This document shows positions 1 to 5,995 of a DNA stretch of 13,072 bases, piece by piece. Positions within the stretch are counted from its first letter, which is position 1. The number at the start of each line of letters is the position of its first letter. The position numbers and the translations under genes were made by a program. Location of the stretch: assembly GCA_031397815.1 (NCBI GenBank), contig JANNMJ010000199.1, positions 1-13,072 of the forward strand. The letters are read 5' to 3'. Source of the DNA: JANNMJ01 sp031397815 (lineage in GTDB: Bacteria > Bacteroidota > Bacteroidia > Cytophagales > Hymenobacteraceae). The notes under the pieces are model-generated. The model did not search any database, had not been told where the DNA came from, and saw only the letters and a list, made by a program, of their open reading frames with translations.

Positions 1-2
1 CG

Positions 3-440
3 CAAACGGTGAGTGTCCAGCTGGAAGCGCGTAATACGTGCGGCTCCAACGTACAGACGTTGTCGCTGAAGGTGCCACGGCCGCCGGAAGGCTGCGTACC
101 GACTCCGATTGAAGGCGGCCGGGTATTGGCCGGTGGCGGCACGGGGACGCCAAACGTTGCCACTACCCGTGCGGCGGCCCGTGCGGCGCTCTCCTCGGAG
201 ACGCTCAGCGTAGCGCCTAACCCCGCCACCACGGAGGTGCTGGTGAGCCGCACGAGTGCTTCGGGGCCGCAGGAAGGCCTAATCCGCAGCCTAACCGGGC
301 AGGTGGTGAAGCGTTTCACGCTCGGCGGCGCCACGGCTACCACGGTAGGCATCGCGGAGCTGAGCGAGGGATTATATCTGGTGGAAGTGACGGGCCCCAA
401 CGGCTCCGAGCGCACCCGCCTGGTCGTAACCCGCCCCTAA
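3..440 (+). CDS. C-terminal part of a T9SS-secreted protein (5' end outside window)
   Basis: The reading frame is open to the left edge, so only the last ~146 residues are seen; the GTG at position 9 is unlikely to be the true start. The first ~25 residues (SVQLEARNTCGSNVQTLSL) resemble the end of a PKD/Ig-like beta-sandwich. A low-complexity Gly/Ala/Thr linker follows. The last ~75 residues form a type A T9SS sorting domain: LSVAPNPATTEVLV, then a G-QVV-RF strand, then GLYLVEV and a basic end (TRLVVTRP). By family knowledge such tails direct export through the Bacteroidota type IX system and are cleaved at the cell surface. The function of the mature protein cannot be told because its main domains lie upstream. 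A rho-independent terminator follows 35 bases after the stop. Confidence 0.85.
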   Translation, partial: QTVSVQLEARNTCGSNVQTLSLKVPRPPEGCVPTPIEGGRVLAGGGTGTPNVATTRAAARAALSSETLSVAPNPATTEVLVSRTSASGPQEGLIRSLTGQVVKRFTLGGATATTVGIAELSEGLYLVEVTGPNGSERTRLVVTRP

Positions 441-475
441 TTTTTCCTTTCCCGCGCGACAGACGAACGACAGCC

Positions 476-509
476 AAAGGGCCGCTCCGGAAACGGGGCG
501 GCCCTTTTT
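476..509 (+). terminator. Rho-independent terminator after the T9SS gene
   Basis: The stem AAAGGGCCGC pairs perfectly with GCGGCCCTTT around a short loop, and the right arm runs into five T residues. It lies 35 bases past the stop codon of the upstream gene and before the oppositely oriented block. Confidence 0.85.
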
Positions 510-534
510 GGTTATAAGGGGGCCGAACGGGGCG

Positions 535-693
535 CCTTATCGCCGCTTGAGGGCGCTTTGGATCTGGGCTTCGTCGATGCCGTAATGGCGGCTGTATTGG
601 AGGATGGTCACTTTCGTGCGGTTAGGCAGCGAGAGTGCCATTCGAACGGCTTGAATACGGCGGCGGGCTGTGTCATAGCACACTCCTTCAAGG
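535..693 (-). pseudogene. Truncated second copy of the small HTH gene
   Basis: Positions 541-693 match 1789-1941 at 144 of 153 bases (my count), same orientation, and both copies end at the same stop codon. Translated on the minus strand the copy gives 51 residues from LEGVCYDTAR to ALKRR. Only three differ from the intact paralogue (V to M, E to Q, N to S). Similarity stops abruptly at 694, so the first 13 residues (MQQLIIRPKDVLV), including the first predicted helix, are missing. An in-frame TAA lies just upstream; a TTG or the internal GTG is the only possible start. I read it as a broken copy, although a short product from TTG cannot be excluded. Most base differences are silent, suggesting the copy was under selection before it was truncated. 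Confidence 0.75.
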
Positions 694-723
694 CAAATCA
701 ATTAATGACAACTCTTCTGATTG

Positions 724-831
724 TCACCTTTTAAGAATGTTTCGGATGCCACCGCTCGGATTGGCTACGTCGCCCTTATACTGAGGGATCAGGTGAAGGC
801 AGGAATGGTCGAACCGTTGACCGGGAGCGAG
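724..831 (-). pseudogene. Remnant of a HIT-family hydrolase (C-terminal end only)
   Basis: In the same frame as kptA and starting ~33 bases after its stop, the minus strand encodes LAPGQ, then FDHSCLHLIPQYKGDV, then ANPSGGIRNILKR and a TGA at 726-724. By established knowledge of the histidine-triad superfamily, the active-site end of many bacterial HIT proteins reads GQxxxHxHxHLIPRYKGD, followed by NPxGGxR. The match is close along ~33 residues. Two things argue against function: no start or N-terminal half is present, and the middle histidine of H-x-H-x-H is cysteine here (HSCLH). It is best read as the surviving 3' end of a HIT hydrolase gene that once followed kptA. The short length makes this a motif-based call. 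Confidence 0.6.
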
Positions 832-864
832 GGAGCCGTGCGCTCTTATGCCGCTAAGTAGCTG

Positions 865-1425
865 TTAGGGTTTAGAGGGTTCATATACAATGTATTGAGC
901 TGGCACAAAATCGGTTAGCCAAACACCGTTTTCTGACTGGTAAAACGGTATGCCATTTTCCGTCATTGCTTTCGCATTAACCGTCAAGATGATAGGGGCA
1001 CCGTGGCGCTGGCCTACCGCCTGTGCAGTTTGCTTATCCTTGCTCAAATGAACGTGGTGCCTATTCCGGCGCTCAATTCCAGCTGAGAGAATTGCATCAA
1101 CGTTGTGTTGAGCGGTGCCGTGAAATAGCTGATCCGGTGGAGTTGTGGCCGTATAACCTAAATCCACGGCGACCGAATGCCCTTGACTTGCGCGGATACG
1201 TGCATGATCGGCATCGAAAGCAAACCGCGATTTGGAATTGGTAGCAACTATCTCTTCCAGATCGTCGATTGAGATCAAATGGCCGTGAACGCTCAATTGG
1301 TGCAACAAAGTGGCCGTATCGACCCAACCTTGTGAATCGAGCGTAATACCAATTTTCGAAGGTTCGTGGCGCAACACCAAGCTCAACATCCTGCTGATTT
1401 GCAGCAGCTTTTTTTCATTGTTCAT
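865..1425 (-). CDS. kptA: RNA 2'-phosphotransferase, Tpt1/KptA family
   Basis: The 186-residue product has the full KptA/Tpt1 architecture at normal length. By family knowledge it removes an internal 2'-phosphate from RNA by transferring it to NAD+, giving ADP-ribose 1'',2''-cyclic phosphate and nicotinamide. Visible landmarks: VLRHEP at 17-22 (Arg19, His20), a winged-helix N-terminal lobe, RIRASQGHS at 76-84 (Arg78), LFHGT at 100-104, HVHLS at 124-128, GQRHGAP at 138-144 (Arg140) and GVWLTDFVP at 167-175. Arg19, His20, Arg78 and Arg140 fit the known Arg-His-Arg-Arg catalytic set, so the enzyme looks active. I chose ATG at 1425 because the family starts close to this point; a TTG 12 codons upstream adds only an unconserved leader. 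No strong Shine-Dalgarno is seen. In bacteria that do not splice tRNA enzymatically the natural substrate is unknown. A HIT remnant follows and a doubtful ORF overlaps its start. Confidence 0.95.
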   Translation of the reverse strand: MNNEKKLLQISRMLSLVLRHEPSKIGITLDSQGWVDTATLLHQLSVHGHLISIDDLEEIVATNSKSRFAFDADHARIRASQGHSVAVDLGYTATTPPDQLFHGTAQHNVDAILSAGIERRNRHHVHLSKDKQTAQAVGQRHGAPIILTVNAKAMTENGIPFYQSENGVWLTDFVPAQYIVYEPSKP

Positions 1426-1684
1426 TGCTGTGGTTGAAAACAAAAGGGCAAGGGAATCCAAGATTTAAGGCGGTCTGAAACTGTGGCTCAATGCGACTTC
1501 GCAACGAAGCCGCGAATTGGTCAATCGTTAGCGACCCGTTTGCTCCGTCCCGCTGGACAGTAAAGTGGTGTAGTCGCCAAGCAATGAGCCAGCAGGCAGA
1601 AATTCTGGTGTCTGCATAGTAAAATTTCGGATACAGTGAGCTGCGCAACCTTCTAGGTTGTTGGCTGGCAAATCGACCAAGCAC
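1415..1684 (-). CDS. Doubtful small ORF upstream of kptA, possibly a broken gene
   Basis: An 89-codon frame starting at GTG 1684 ends at a TGA lying 9-11 bases inside the kptA start, an overlap that could allow translational coupling. I recognise no domain. The first half (rich in Arg, Trp and Cys) looks unlike a real protein, while the second half (LTIDQFAASLRSRIEPQFQ) looks more natural. In another minus frame an ATG at 1617 opens a plausible 29-codon stretch (MQTPEFLPAGSLLGDYTTLL) that hits a stop at 1528. One reading is a single gene broken by a frameshift near 1540; another is chance. There is no start-site support, so this is a low-confidence entry. Confidence 0.2.
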   Translation of the reverse strand: MLGRFASQQPRRLRSSLYPKFYYADTRISACWLIAWRLHHFTVQRDGANGSLTIDQFAASLRSRIEPQFQTALNLGFPCPFVFNHSNEQ

Positions 1685-1729
1685 GCAATGGATGCAGCGG
1701 ACTTTTTTGACGTCCGTTACTTGATTAGC

Positions 1730-1749
1730 CTTGCGCTTCAGTGCGCAAG
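1730..1749. other. Hairpin downstream of the HTH gene
   Basis: CTTGCGC (1730-1736) pairs with GCGCAAG (1743-1749) around a 6-base loop, 36 bases past the stop of the minus-strand HTH gene. It could end transcription, but no T tract follows on the minus strand, so terminator function is unproven. Confidence 0.35.
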
Positions 1750-1784
1750 TTATTTAGTGATTCGCGTGGGTAGGCCCAGGCTCC

Positions 1785-1979
1785 TTATCGCCGCTTGAGG
1801 GCGTTTTGGATCTGAGCTTCGTCGATGCCGTAATGGCGGCTGTATTCGAGGATGGTCACTTTCGTGCGGTTGGGTAGCGAGAGCGCCACTCGAACGGCTT
1901 GGATACGGCGGCGGGCCGTGTCATAGCACACTCCTTCAAGGACGAGAACGTCCTTGGGACGAATGATCAACTGTTGCAT
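1785..1979 (-). CDS. Small HTH (excisionase-like) DNA-binding protein
   Basis: The 64-residue product starts MQQLIIRPKDVLVLEGVCYD, continues TARRRIQAVRVAL and ends NALKRR. This resembles a group of short Bacteroidota proteins with a MerR/excisionase-like HTH: a first helix after RPKDV, a turn near EGV, and a basic second helix (TARRRIQAVR), followed by a second helical stretch (KVTILEYSRHYGIDEAQIQNAL) typical of this group. A role in DNA binding is inferred from pattern only; no target or partner is known. ATG at 1979 is the only good start. A truncated 94%-identical copy lies 1.2 kb downstream, so this gene was duplicated locally. It is followed by the kptA segment on the same strand after a ~100-base gap with a hairpin. 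Confidence 0.7.
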   Translation of the reverse strand: MQQLIIRPKDVLVLEGVCYDTARRRIQAVRVALSLPNRTKVTILEYSRHYGIDEAQIQNALKRR

Positions 1980-2142
1980 GGGTAGAGGACAGAGAAAGGC
2001 GGATGGGAAATTGGATACTAGCCGGTGGGCTATCCGTGAGTCAAAGTAAATATGATTTGGTTGAGTTTTGCAAGCGAATAGTACGTTTTTCTTCTATCGA
2101 GGCCAAGATGCGCTAACCAGTGTATTTATAAAGGCCTACTTT

Positions 2143-2170
2143 CTGATTTGATTAATGCTCGACAAATCAG
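2143..2170 (-). terminator. Possible terminator hairpin at the end of the HNH gene
   Basis: CTGATTTG (2143-2150) and CAAATCAG (2163-2170) form a perfect 8-bp stem with a 12-base loop that overlaps the HNH stop codon. No clear T run follows on the minus strand, so termination is only possible. The rest of 1980-2142 is AT-richer than its surroundings and shows no gene. Confidence 0.35.
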
Positions 2171-3153
2171 CCTTGCCGCTGCTTATTAAGGTTTCCAATC
2201 TCAGGCCATTTCGTCTTATCCTTCGGCAGCTCCAACTGCTTCCCCTCGAACTGCTTGATGCCGTAGGCAGCGTTGCCTGATTCGGAGAAGTTGGGGGCGC
2301 AACGAACTCGGTATTCCGGGTCGATGGAGAAGAGGTGACGGTCGAAGGCGCGGTGGAGGTTGGGGCAGAGGGCGAGGCCGTTGGGGAGCGTATCGTCGTA
2401 GGAGATGGCCCACGGCACGATGTGGCAGGAGTCGAGTAGCGGCGAGGAGGCGGCGGCAGTGCTGGTGAGGCGGAGGCCGGAGACGGCGCACGTATGGTTG
2501 TAGGCGCTGAGAACTTCGCGCTTGAACACGCCGCTCCGGACAGCGGTATCCAACTCATCGAGGGCGGTGGCGCGGGCGTATTGGGCGTAAAGGGCGGCGG
2601 GTTCTTCGAGAATCTGCCGCCGAATGCGGGCTACTTCTTCGTCGCCAGCCGTCGGACGATACTGGTGGCGGGTTTGGGGGAAGTACCGCAACAGAATGGC
2701 TTGGCGAAGCACTTCGCGCGATTCCGGTTGAATCAGGAGCGCCCATAGTGGCTCATCCAGCGAGGCGTATTCGACGGATTCGCGCAGATTTTTGAACGAG
2801 AGCAGCGAGTGGGAACTACTGACGAGGATTTCGAGGCCGGGGTAAGTGTGCAGGTGCCAGAAACCGTCTTTTTGGAGGTGGTAGAACGGAAGGGCGATTT
2901 TGGGATCGCGGTAACGTTCAGTTGAATTCAGCTCGGTGTAAGTAGTCCGAAACGAGGCTACCAGTTCAGGCGAAAACGTGATCTGGTTTTCCATTATCGC
3001 GCCGCTCTCGATGGCAGAAATAACGGCCAACAGAAGCGCTGGCTTATACGGCGACTCTTGACCGTGATAGCTGTCGATGCTGAGTTGCGTAAAACGCAGA
3101 GTGTATCCTGACAAATCAGAGGTAACCTGATTCAGTTTTAGACGCTTCGCCAT
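2167..3153 (-). CDS. HNH endonuclease (HNH_2 type)
   Basis: The 328-residue protein carries an HNH nuclease domain in its C-terminal third. Visible are FKREVLSAYNHTCAVSG at 210-226, DSCHIVPWAI at 241-250 with His244, NGLALCPNLHRAFD at 258-271 with Asn258 and His267, and Cys222, Cys243 and Cys263 as possible structural residues. This fits HNH_2 domains, which by family knowledge cut DNA using one metal ion. The N-terminal ~200 residues (YKPALLLAVISAIESGAI and FRTTYTELN) look like the DNA- or modification-sensing half often joined to this nuclease in orphan or modification-dependent restriction enzymes. No methylase or other restriction subunit is seen nearby. The catalytic set is intact. Function in defence is inferred, not shown. 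The GYF_2 protein lies 97 bases upstream on the same strand; an operon is possible but not evident. Confidence 0.85.
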   Translation of the reverse strand: MAKRLKLNQVTSDLSGYTLRFTQLSIDSYHGQESPYKPALLLAVISAIESGAIMENQITFSPELVASFRTTYTELNSTERYRDPKIALPFYHLQKDGFWHLHTYPGLEILVSSSHSLLSFKNLRESVEYASLDEPLWALLIQPESREVLRQAILLRYFPQTRHQYRPTAGDEEVARIRRQILEEPAALYAQYARATALDELDTAVRSGVFKREVLSAYNHTCAVSGLRLTSTAAASSPLLDSCHIVPWAISYDDTLPNGLALCPNLHRAFDRHLFSIDPEYRVRCAPNFSESGNAAYGIKQFEGKQLELPKDKTKWPEIGNLNKQRQG

Positions 3154-3250
3154 GGGAGCAGACAGAGTATTAAGAAGACAGAAATAAGCTGTTCGACAGC
3201 ACCTATGTGTTCGCGTATCGCCTTACGCTGGACATACCAGAACTCTACCC

Positions 3251-4027
3251 TTAGTTAGGGCTTACAGGTTTAGCGCGTACAACCCGAACGTCAATTTTGC
3301 GGGTATCGCGAGGGGCGTTGAATTTGAACTTGAAATGAGAAGTAGCACCCGGCGTTGTGTACTGATAAACGCGCTCTTCCTGATAACCAAGCTCCGTATC
3401 TGAGCTAGAATAAAAGGTGGCGCGAATGAGGGCATCCTTGTAAACGGCCAGCGTAGCCCCATTGTGTATGTCGCCTTCGATTACAGTTTCGTCTATCAAG
3501 TTTTTCCACGTACGGTAACTCACCGATAGATAGGCCAAAGGCTGTGTACGCTCTGTTACTTCCAACTCAGCACGCAACTGCTCTGGAGTTTTGGGAATAT
3601 CAGCCGCCGCCTCACCTGCTCTTTCTACAGCGGCTACTTCAGCGGCGCTAGGTATGCGAGAGCGATTGTTATCTGCAATCACCAGTGCCAGAACTGCGAC
3701 AACTACCAAAGAGATAACCACAATCAGCGCTGTTCGGCTGCTATTTGCCCGCTTGCGTACTGGCGACGGCGAAACAGTGAATTGCTCAGAAGGTGCTGGT
3801 GAGGTTGTCGCAACTGGTAATGGAGGAACTACAACTGGACGAGGCTTGATCGGCGGTGGCAGCTTGGCGAATACTTCGCGTAGTTCAACCAAATCCGTTG
3901 CGGGAACCCAATCGGGCAAACCTTCACTCCAAACAAGTGTATCGGGCTGAATAGCAGCGTTTGCTACTTCATCCAAAGAAACCGGCCCCACGCGCTTATC
4001 GCCTTCGGCATAGTAGAAAGTTTTCAT
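3251..4027 (-). CDS. GYF_2-domain single-pass membrane protein
   Basis: The 258-residue protein starts with a GYF_2-like domain at ~1-52 (MKTFYYAEGDKRVGPVS, TLVWSEGLPDWVPATDL), a fold which in eukaryotes binds proline-rich peptides. A Pro-rich linker (57-90), a basic patch (RKRANSSR) and a single membrane helix (about 99-118, ALIVVISLVVVAVLALVIA) follow, so the GYF domain should be cytoplasmic. After the helix comes an Ala/Glu-rich stretch (125-160) and a C-terminal beta-rich domain (~165-252, VEGD-like strands then KFKFNAPRDTRKIDVRVV) that would face the periplasm. That last part resembles the FxxL/I family of Bacteroidota surface-facing domains only loosely, and I do not assign it. No enzyme motif is seen. 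A role in sensing or assembly at the inner membrane is a guess. Confidence 0.7.
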   Translation of the reverse strand: MKTFYYAEGDKRVGPVSLDEVANAAIQPDTLVWSEGLPDWVPATDLVELREVFAKLPPPIKPRPVVVPPLPVATTSPAPSEQFTVSPSPVRKRANSSRTALIVVISLVVVAVLALVIADNNRSRIPSAAEVAAVERAGEAAADIPKTPEQLRAELEVTERTQPLAYLSVSYRTWKNLIDETVIEGDIHNGATLAVYKDALIRATFYSSSDTELGYQEERVYQYTTPGATSHFKFKFNAPRDTRKIDVRVVRAKPVSPN

Positions 4028-4129
4028 TGAAACAAGGGGTTTACTGATGTAAGCAGTTGCTAAGGTAGTGACAGGAATCGGTAGAATGATGGTGTTTCAT
4101 AAGCACCCTTTTTCAGCAAAAATTTAGCG

Positions 4130-4163
4130 GACATTATAAGACAAAATCAGACATTTTACGACA
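4130..4163. promoter_or_regulatory. Pair of 14-bp direct repeats in a divergent gap
   Basis: GACATTATAAGACA (4130-4143) and GACATTTTACGACA (4150-4163) agree at 12 of 14 bases and start exactly 20 bp apart, two helical turns. They lie between the minus-strand GYF_2 gene (start 4027) and the plus-strand gene at 4287, where an activator or repressor could contact both. Close by, TATTCTTG (4173-4180) is one base from the Bacteroidota -7 pattern TAnnTTTG. No known regulator motif is recognised. Confidence 0.35.
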
Positions 4164-4203
4164 CCCCACCTATATTCTTGAACGCTCTAAAGCGCTCATT
4201 TGT

Positions 4204-4263
4204 AACGCCCCCAACTCAGCGAGCGGCAGGGCCCGGCCGGGCGTTTGGGTTGTGTCTTTTTTT
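4204..4263 (+). other. Leader hairpin followed by T run upstream of the 4287 gene
   Basis: AACGCCC (4204-4210) pairs with GGGCGTT (4239-4245), enclosing a second palindrome, CCCGGCCGGG (4232-4241), that competes with it. A run of seven T residues follows (4257-4263), 24 bases before the start codon at 4287. It could be a terminator left from a lost gene, or an attenuator in the leader. No riboswitch family is recognised. Confidence 0.35.
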
Positions 4264-4286
4264 CACTTTCTAATCAGTTAGAAACC

Positions 4287-5036
4287 ATGGCTAGACAAAA
4301 GGGAATCCTCGGAATCCGGGGAACAATTGGCGGGATGACGTTCGCAAAGGACGGCACGGTGCGGACGGCGCGAGAGCCGAATAAGGAGCACTTCAAAGTG
4401 TCGGATTCGATGGCGCGGACGCGGGAGAATGCGTCGGAGTTTACGACGGTGGCGGCGGCCCGCACGCTGTTGCGGCTGGCGTTGCGGCGGCAGGTGAACC
4501 GGGCGTGTGATAACCGGCTATCGTCGCGGTTGCAGGGGGAGATGGCGAAGATTATTGCGCTCGATTCGGTCAATGTGCGCGGTCAGCGGCAGATCCTGAA
4601 GGAAAATCTGGGGGCGTTGACGGGCCTTGACTTTAATCTGGGGGCGCCGCTGGCGACGGTATTTTCGGGGGATTACGCGGTGGAGGTGAAGGACGCGCTG
4701 GCAACGCTGACGCTGACGGGGCTGGTGCCCGATGCCGATACGCGGGCACCGGCCGGAGCCACGCACTACGCGCTGGAAGTGGGCGCGGCGGTGATCGACT
4801 TTGAGGCCGGTACGCACCGGGTGGGGTTGGTGACGGGCGTTCCGGCACCAGCGGCGCTCACCGTCGCGACGGTGCCGACGATTACCGTGACGGCGGATTT
4901 AATTACGCCGCCGACGCCGACCGAGGCGGTGATCGTGGTGCTGGGGCTGAGCTTTTTTCAGCAGATAAACGGCTTGTATTATTCATTGCAGAATAAAGCG
5001 AATAACCCGCTGGGGATTGTTTTCTGTGGCGGGTAA
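4287..5036 (+). CDS. Conserved Bacteroidota protein of unknown function (MARQKG type)
   Basis: The 249-residue product begins MARQKGILGIRGTIGGMTF, then continues with REPNKEHFKVSDSMARTREN and a long basic helical stretch ending LQGEMAKIIALD. I recognise this start from a family of uncharacterised Bacteroidota proteins, which typically open MARQKGIIKxKGTIGDxTFYK and share the RTREN(A/G)xEF block and the later RGxR and GLDFN blocks, all visible here at their usual places. The rest (about 130-249) is predicted beta-rich, with Ala/Thr-rich strands and ending NNPLGIVFCGG. There is no signal peptide or membrane helix. The ATG at 4287 is chosen over a TTG 14 codons upstream, because the family begins here and the upstream part spans a T-rich leader. 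Function is unknown. The gene stands alone, with its own terminator at 5062. Confidence 0.75.
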   Translation: MARQKGILGIRGTIGGMTFAKDGTVRTAREPNKEHFKVSDSMARTRENASEFTTVAAARTLLRLALRRQVNRACDNRLSSRLQGEMAKIIALDSVNVRGQRQILKENLGALTGLDFNLGAPLATVFSGDYAVEVKDALATLTLTGLVPDADTRAPAGATHYALEVGAAVIDFEAGTHRVGLVTGVPAPAALTVATVPTITVTADLITPPTPTEAVIVVLGLSFFQQINGLYYSLQNKANNPLGIVFCGG

Positions 5037-5061
5037 AGGAAGATGGTGGAGAACCGGTTGA

Positions 5062-5109
5062 AAAGTCCGGAGTGGATTCAGGGGAATCTGCTCCGGACTT
5101 TGTGCTTTT
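5062..5109 (+). terminator. Strong two-part terminator hairpin
   Basis: AAAGTCCGGAG (5062-5072) pairs perfectly with CTCCGGACTTT (5091-5101), and inside it GATTC (5075-5079) pairs with GAATC (5084-5088) around a 4-base loop. A T-rich stretch follows. It lies 25 bases past the stop of the 4287 gene. Confidence 0.85.
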
Positions 5110-5154
5110 GGCGGGCTGTCGGGAAGGGGATTCGCCGTGAATCCTCACCCCCGG

Positions 5155-5175
5155 CCCCTCTCCAAAGGAGAGGGG
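5155..5175. repeat. GC-rich palindromic repeat
   Basis: CCCCTCTCC (5155-5163) and GGAGAGGGG (5167-5175) form a perfect 9-bp stem with loop AAA, preceded by CACCCCCGGC. The sequence type is typical of dispersed intergenic repeats in this and other GC-rich lineages and is related to the arms at 9712-9832. Confidence 0.65.
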
Positions 5176-5210
5176 AGCCTAATTGAAATCGTGCATAGAC
5201 TCCGAATCTG

Positions 5211-5230
5211 GTGTAAGCAGGTGCTTACAC
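5211..5230. promoter_or_regulatory. Perfect 20-bp operator-like palindrome
   Basis: GTGTAAGCAGGTGCTTACAC is a 9-bp inverted repeat around GG. It is less GC-rich than the repeats around it and stands ~180 bases upstream of the Rieske gene, so a regulator site is possible. The rest of the gap 5231-5411 shows no gene, RNA or promoter that I can support. Confidence 0.4.
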
Positions 5231-5411
5231 GGGTGGCGAAACTGATTCAGCTGGTGAGGGTTACTGACAAGTATGGTGAAGTTGCGGAACAATTGAATCC
5301 GTGTCTGTACATTTATTGCCGAAAGAACTAATCCCATCTCGTAGTTGATCATCCAAATGGTTGGTTAGCTGATTGGCGTCTCTTAACTCCCTCGACCTCT
5401 CCCTTGTCATC

Positions 5412-5843
5412 ATGGAGCGCAAAGAATTTCTGAAGCTGCTGGGCCTGAGTGCCGGAGCAGTGGTGTTCAGCGGCTGCTTGGGCGGCTGCAAAAAGGACAA
5501 AGACGATCCGAAACCGGTGGTGGCGCCGACCGTCGATTTCGTGCTCGACCTGACCGCTACGGCCAATGCCGCGCTCCTGACGCCGGGTGGGTTCATCTAT
5601 CAGGAAATGGTGATTGTAGCGCATCTTATGGGCGGGGGCTATCTGGCGGTGCAGCAGGCTTGCACGCACCAAGCGACGACGCTTAAGTATGACCCCGGCA
5701 CGAATACGTTCTTCTGCGATAACCACGGCGCCGAATTCAGCACGGCGGGGGCGGTGGTCACGCCGTCGAGCGAGGGGACGGCGAGTCAGCTGAAAGTGTA
5801 CGCGACGACGCTGACCGGCACCAATCTGCGGGTGAAGGGGTAG
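5412..5843 (+). CDS. Rieske [2Fe-2S] lipoprotein
   Basis: The 143-residue product holds both halves of a Rieske cluster site: ACTHQ (Cys84, His86) and FCDNHG (Cys102, His105). By family knowledge each Cys-His pair binds one iron of a [2Fe-2S] cluster. The N-terminus MERKEFLKLLGLSAGAVVFS followed by GC (Cys22) reads as an export signal ending in a lipobox, so the protein should be lipid-anchored outside the inner membrane. RKEFLK resembles a twin-arginine motif with Lys in the second position, fitting export of a folded cofactor protein. The second cluster loop is shorter than in respiratory Rieske subunits and no CTHLGC disulfide pair is present, so it is more like a stand-alone or dioxygenase-type ferredoxin than a bc1 subunit. 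ATG 5412 is chosen because it gives the complete signal. A secreted CxxCH protein follows 150 bases on; partnership is a guess. Confidence 0.85.
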   Translation: MERKEFLKLLGLSAGAVVFSGCLGGCKKDKDDPKPVVAPTVDFVLDLTATANAALLTPGGFIYQEMVIVAHLMGGGYLAVQQACTHQATTLKYDPGTNTFFCDNHGAEFSTAGAVVTPSSEGTASQLKVYATTLTGTNLRVKG

Positions 5844-5893
5844 GTTTCGTGCTACATCAGCCCCTCAGCTACCCACTGCGCTGGAATACCCGC

Positions 5894-5914
5894 GGGCGGG
5901 CACAAGGCCCGCCC
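5894..5914. repeat. GGGCGGGC palindromic repeat
   Basis: GGGCGGGC (5894-5901) pairs with GCCCGCCC (5907-5914) around ACAAG, followed by CTACT. This form, read on the other strand as GGGGCGGGCCTTGTGCCCGC, is a common dispersed intergenic repeat in many bacteria. It may also serve as a terminator for the Rieske gene, but no T run follows. Confidence 0.6.
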
Positions 5915-5995
5915 CTACTGCTCTCGCTTCTGAATCAATAGGGGGTCGTCTTGTTGACGCTCTCACTCCTTTTTTACTTTTCATTGCTTGTCTTG

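Larger units (their letters stand above)
535..1941. repeat. Direct-repeat pair bounding the kptA segment
   Basis: Two directly oriented copies of one sequence, 535-693 and 1783-1941, bracket about 1.1 kb carrying the HIT remnant, kptA and the doubtful ORF. Aligned positions 541-693 and 1789-1941 differ at nine bases, eight of them transitions. Both begin at CCTTAT over the shared stop codon. The left copy ends inside the HTH gene at 693; the right copy continues into a full gene. Homologous recombination between them would delete kptA and leave one intact HTH gene. Confidence 0.85.

Noticed and set aside
1681..1760. Integron attC-like site next to the kptA segment
   Set aside because: A hairpin is present, but the required GTTRRRY and RYYYAAC ends are not found at the right places.
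5155..5175. CRISPR-like repeats among the many palindromes
   Set aside because: The palindromes are not regularly spaced, no unique spacers of equal length separate them, and there are no cas genes.
5137..5331. 64-codon plus-strand frame before the Rieske gene
   Set aside because: It begins in a dispersed palindromic repeat and spans the operator-like palindrome; no family resemblance.
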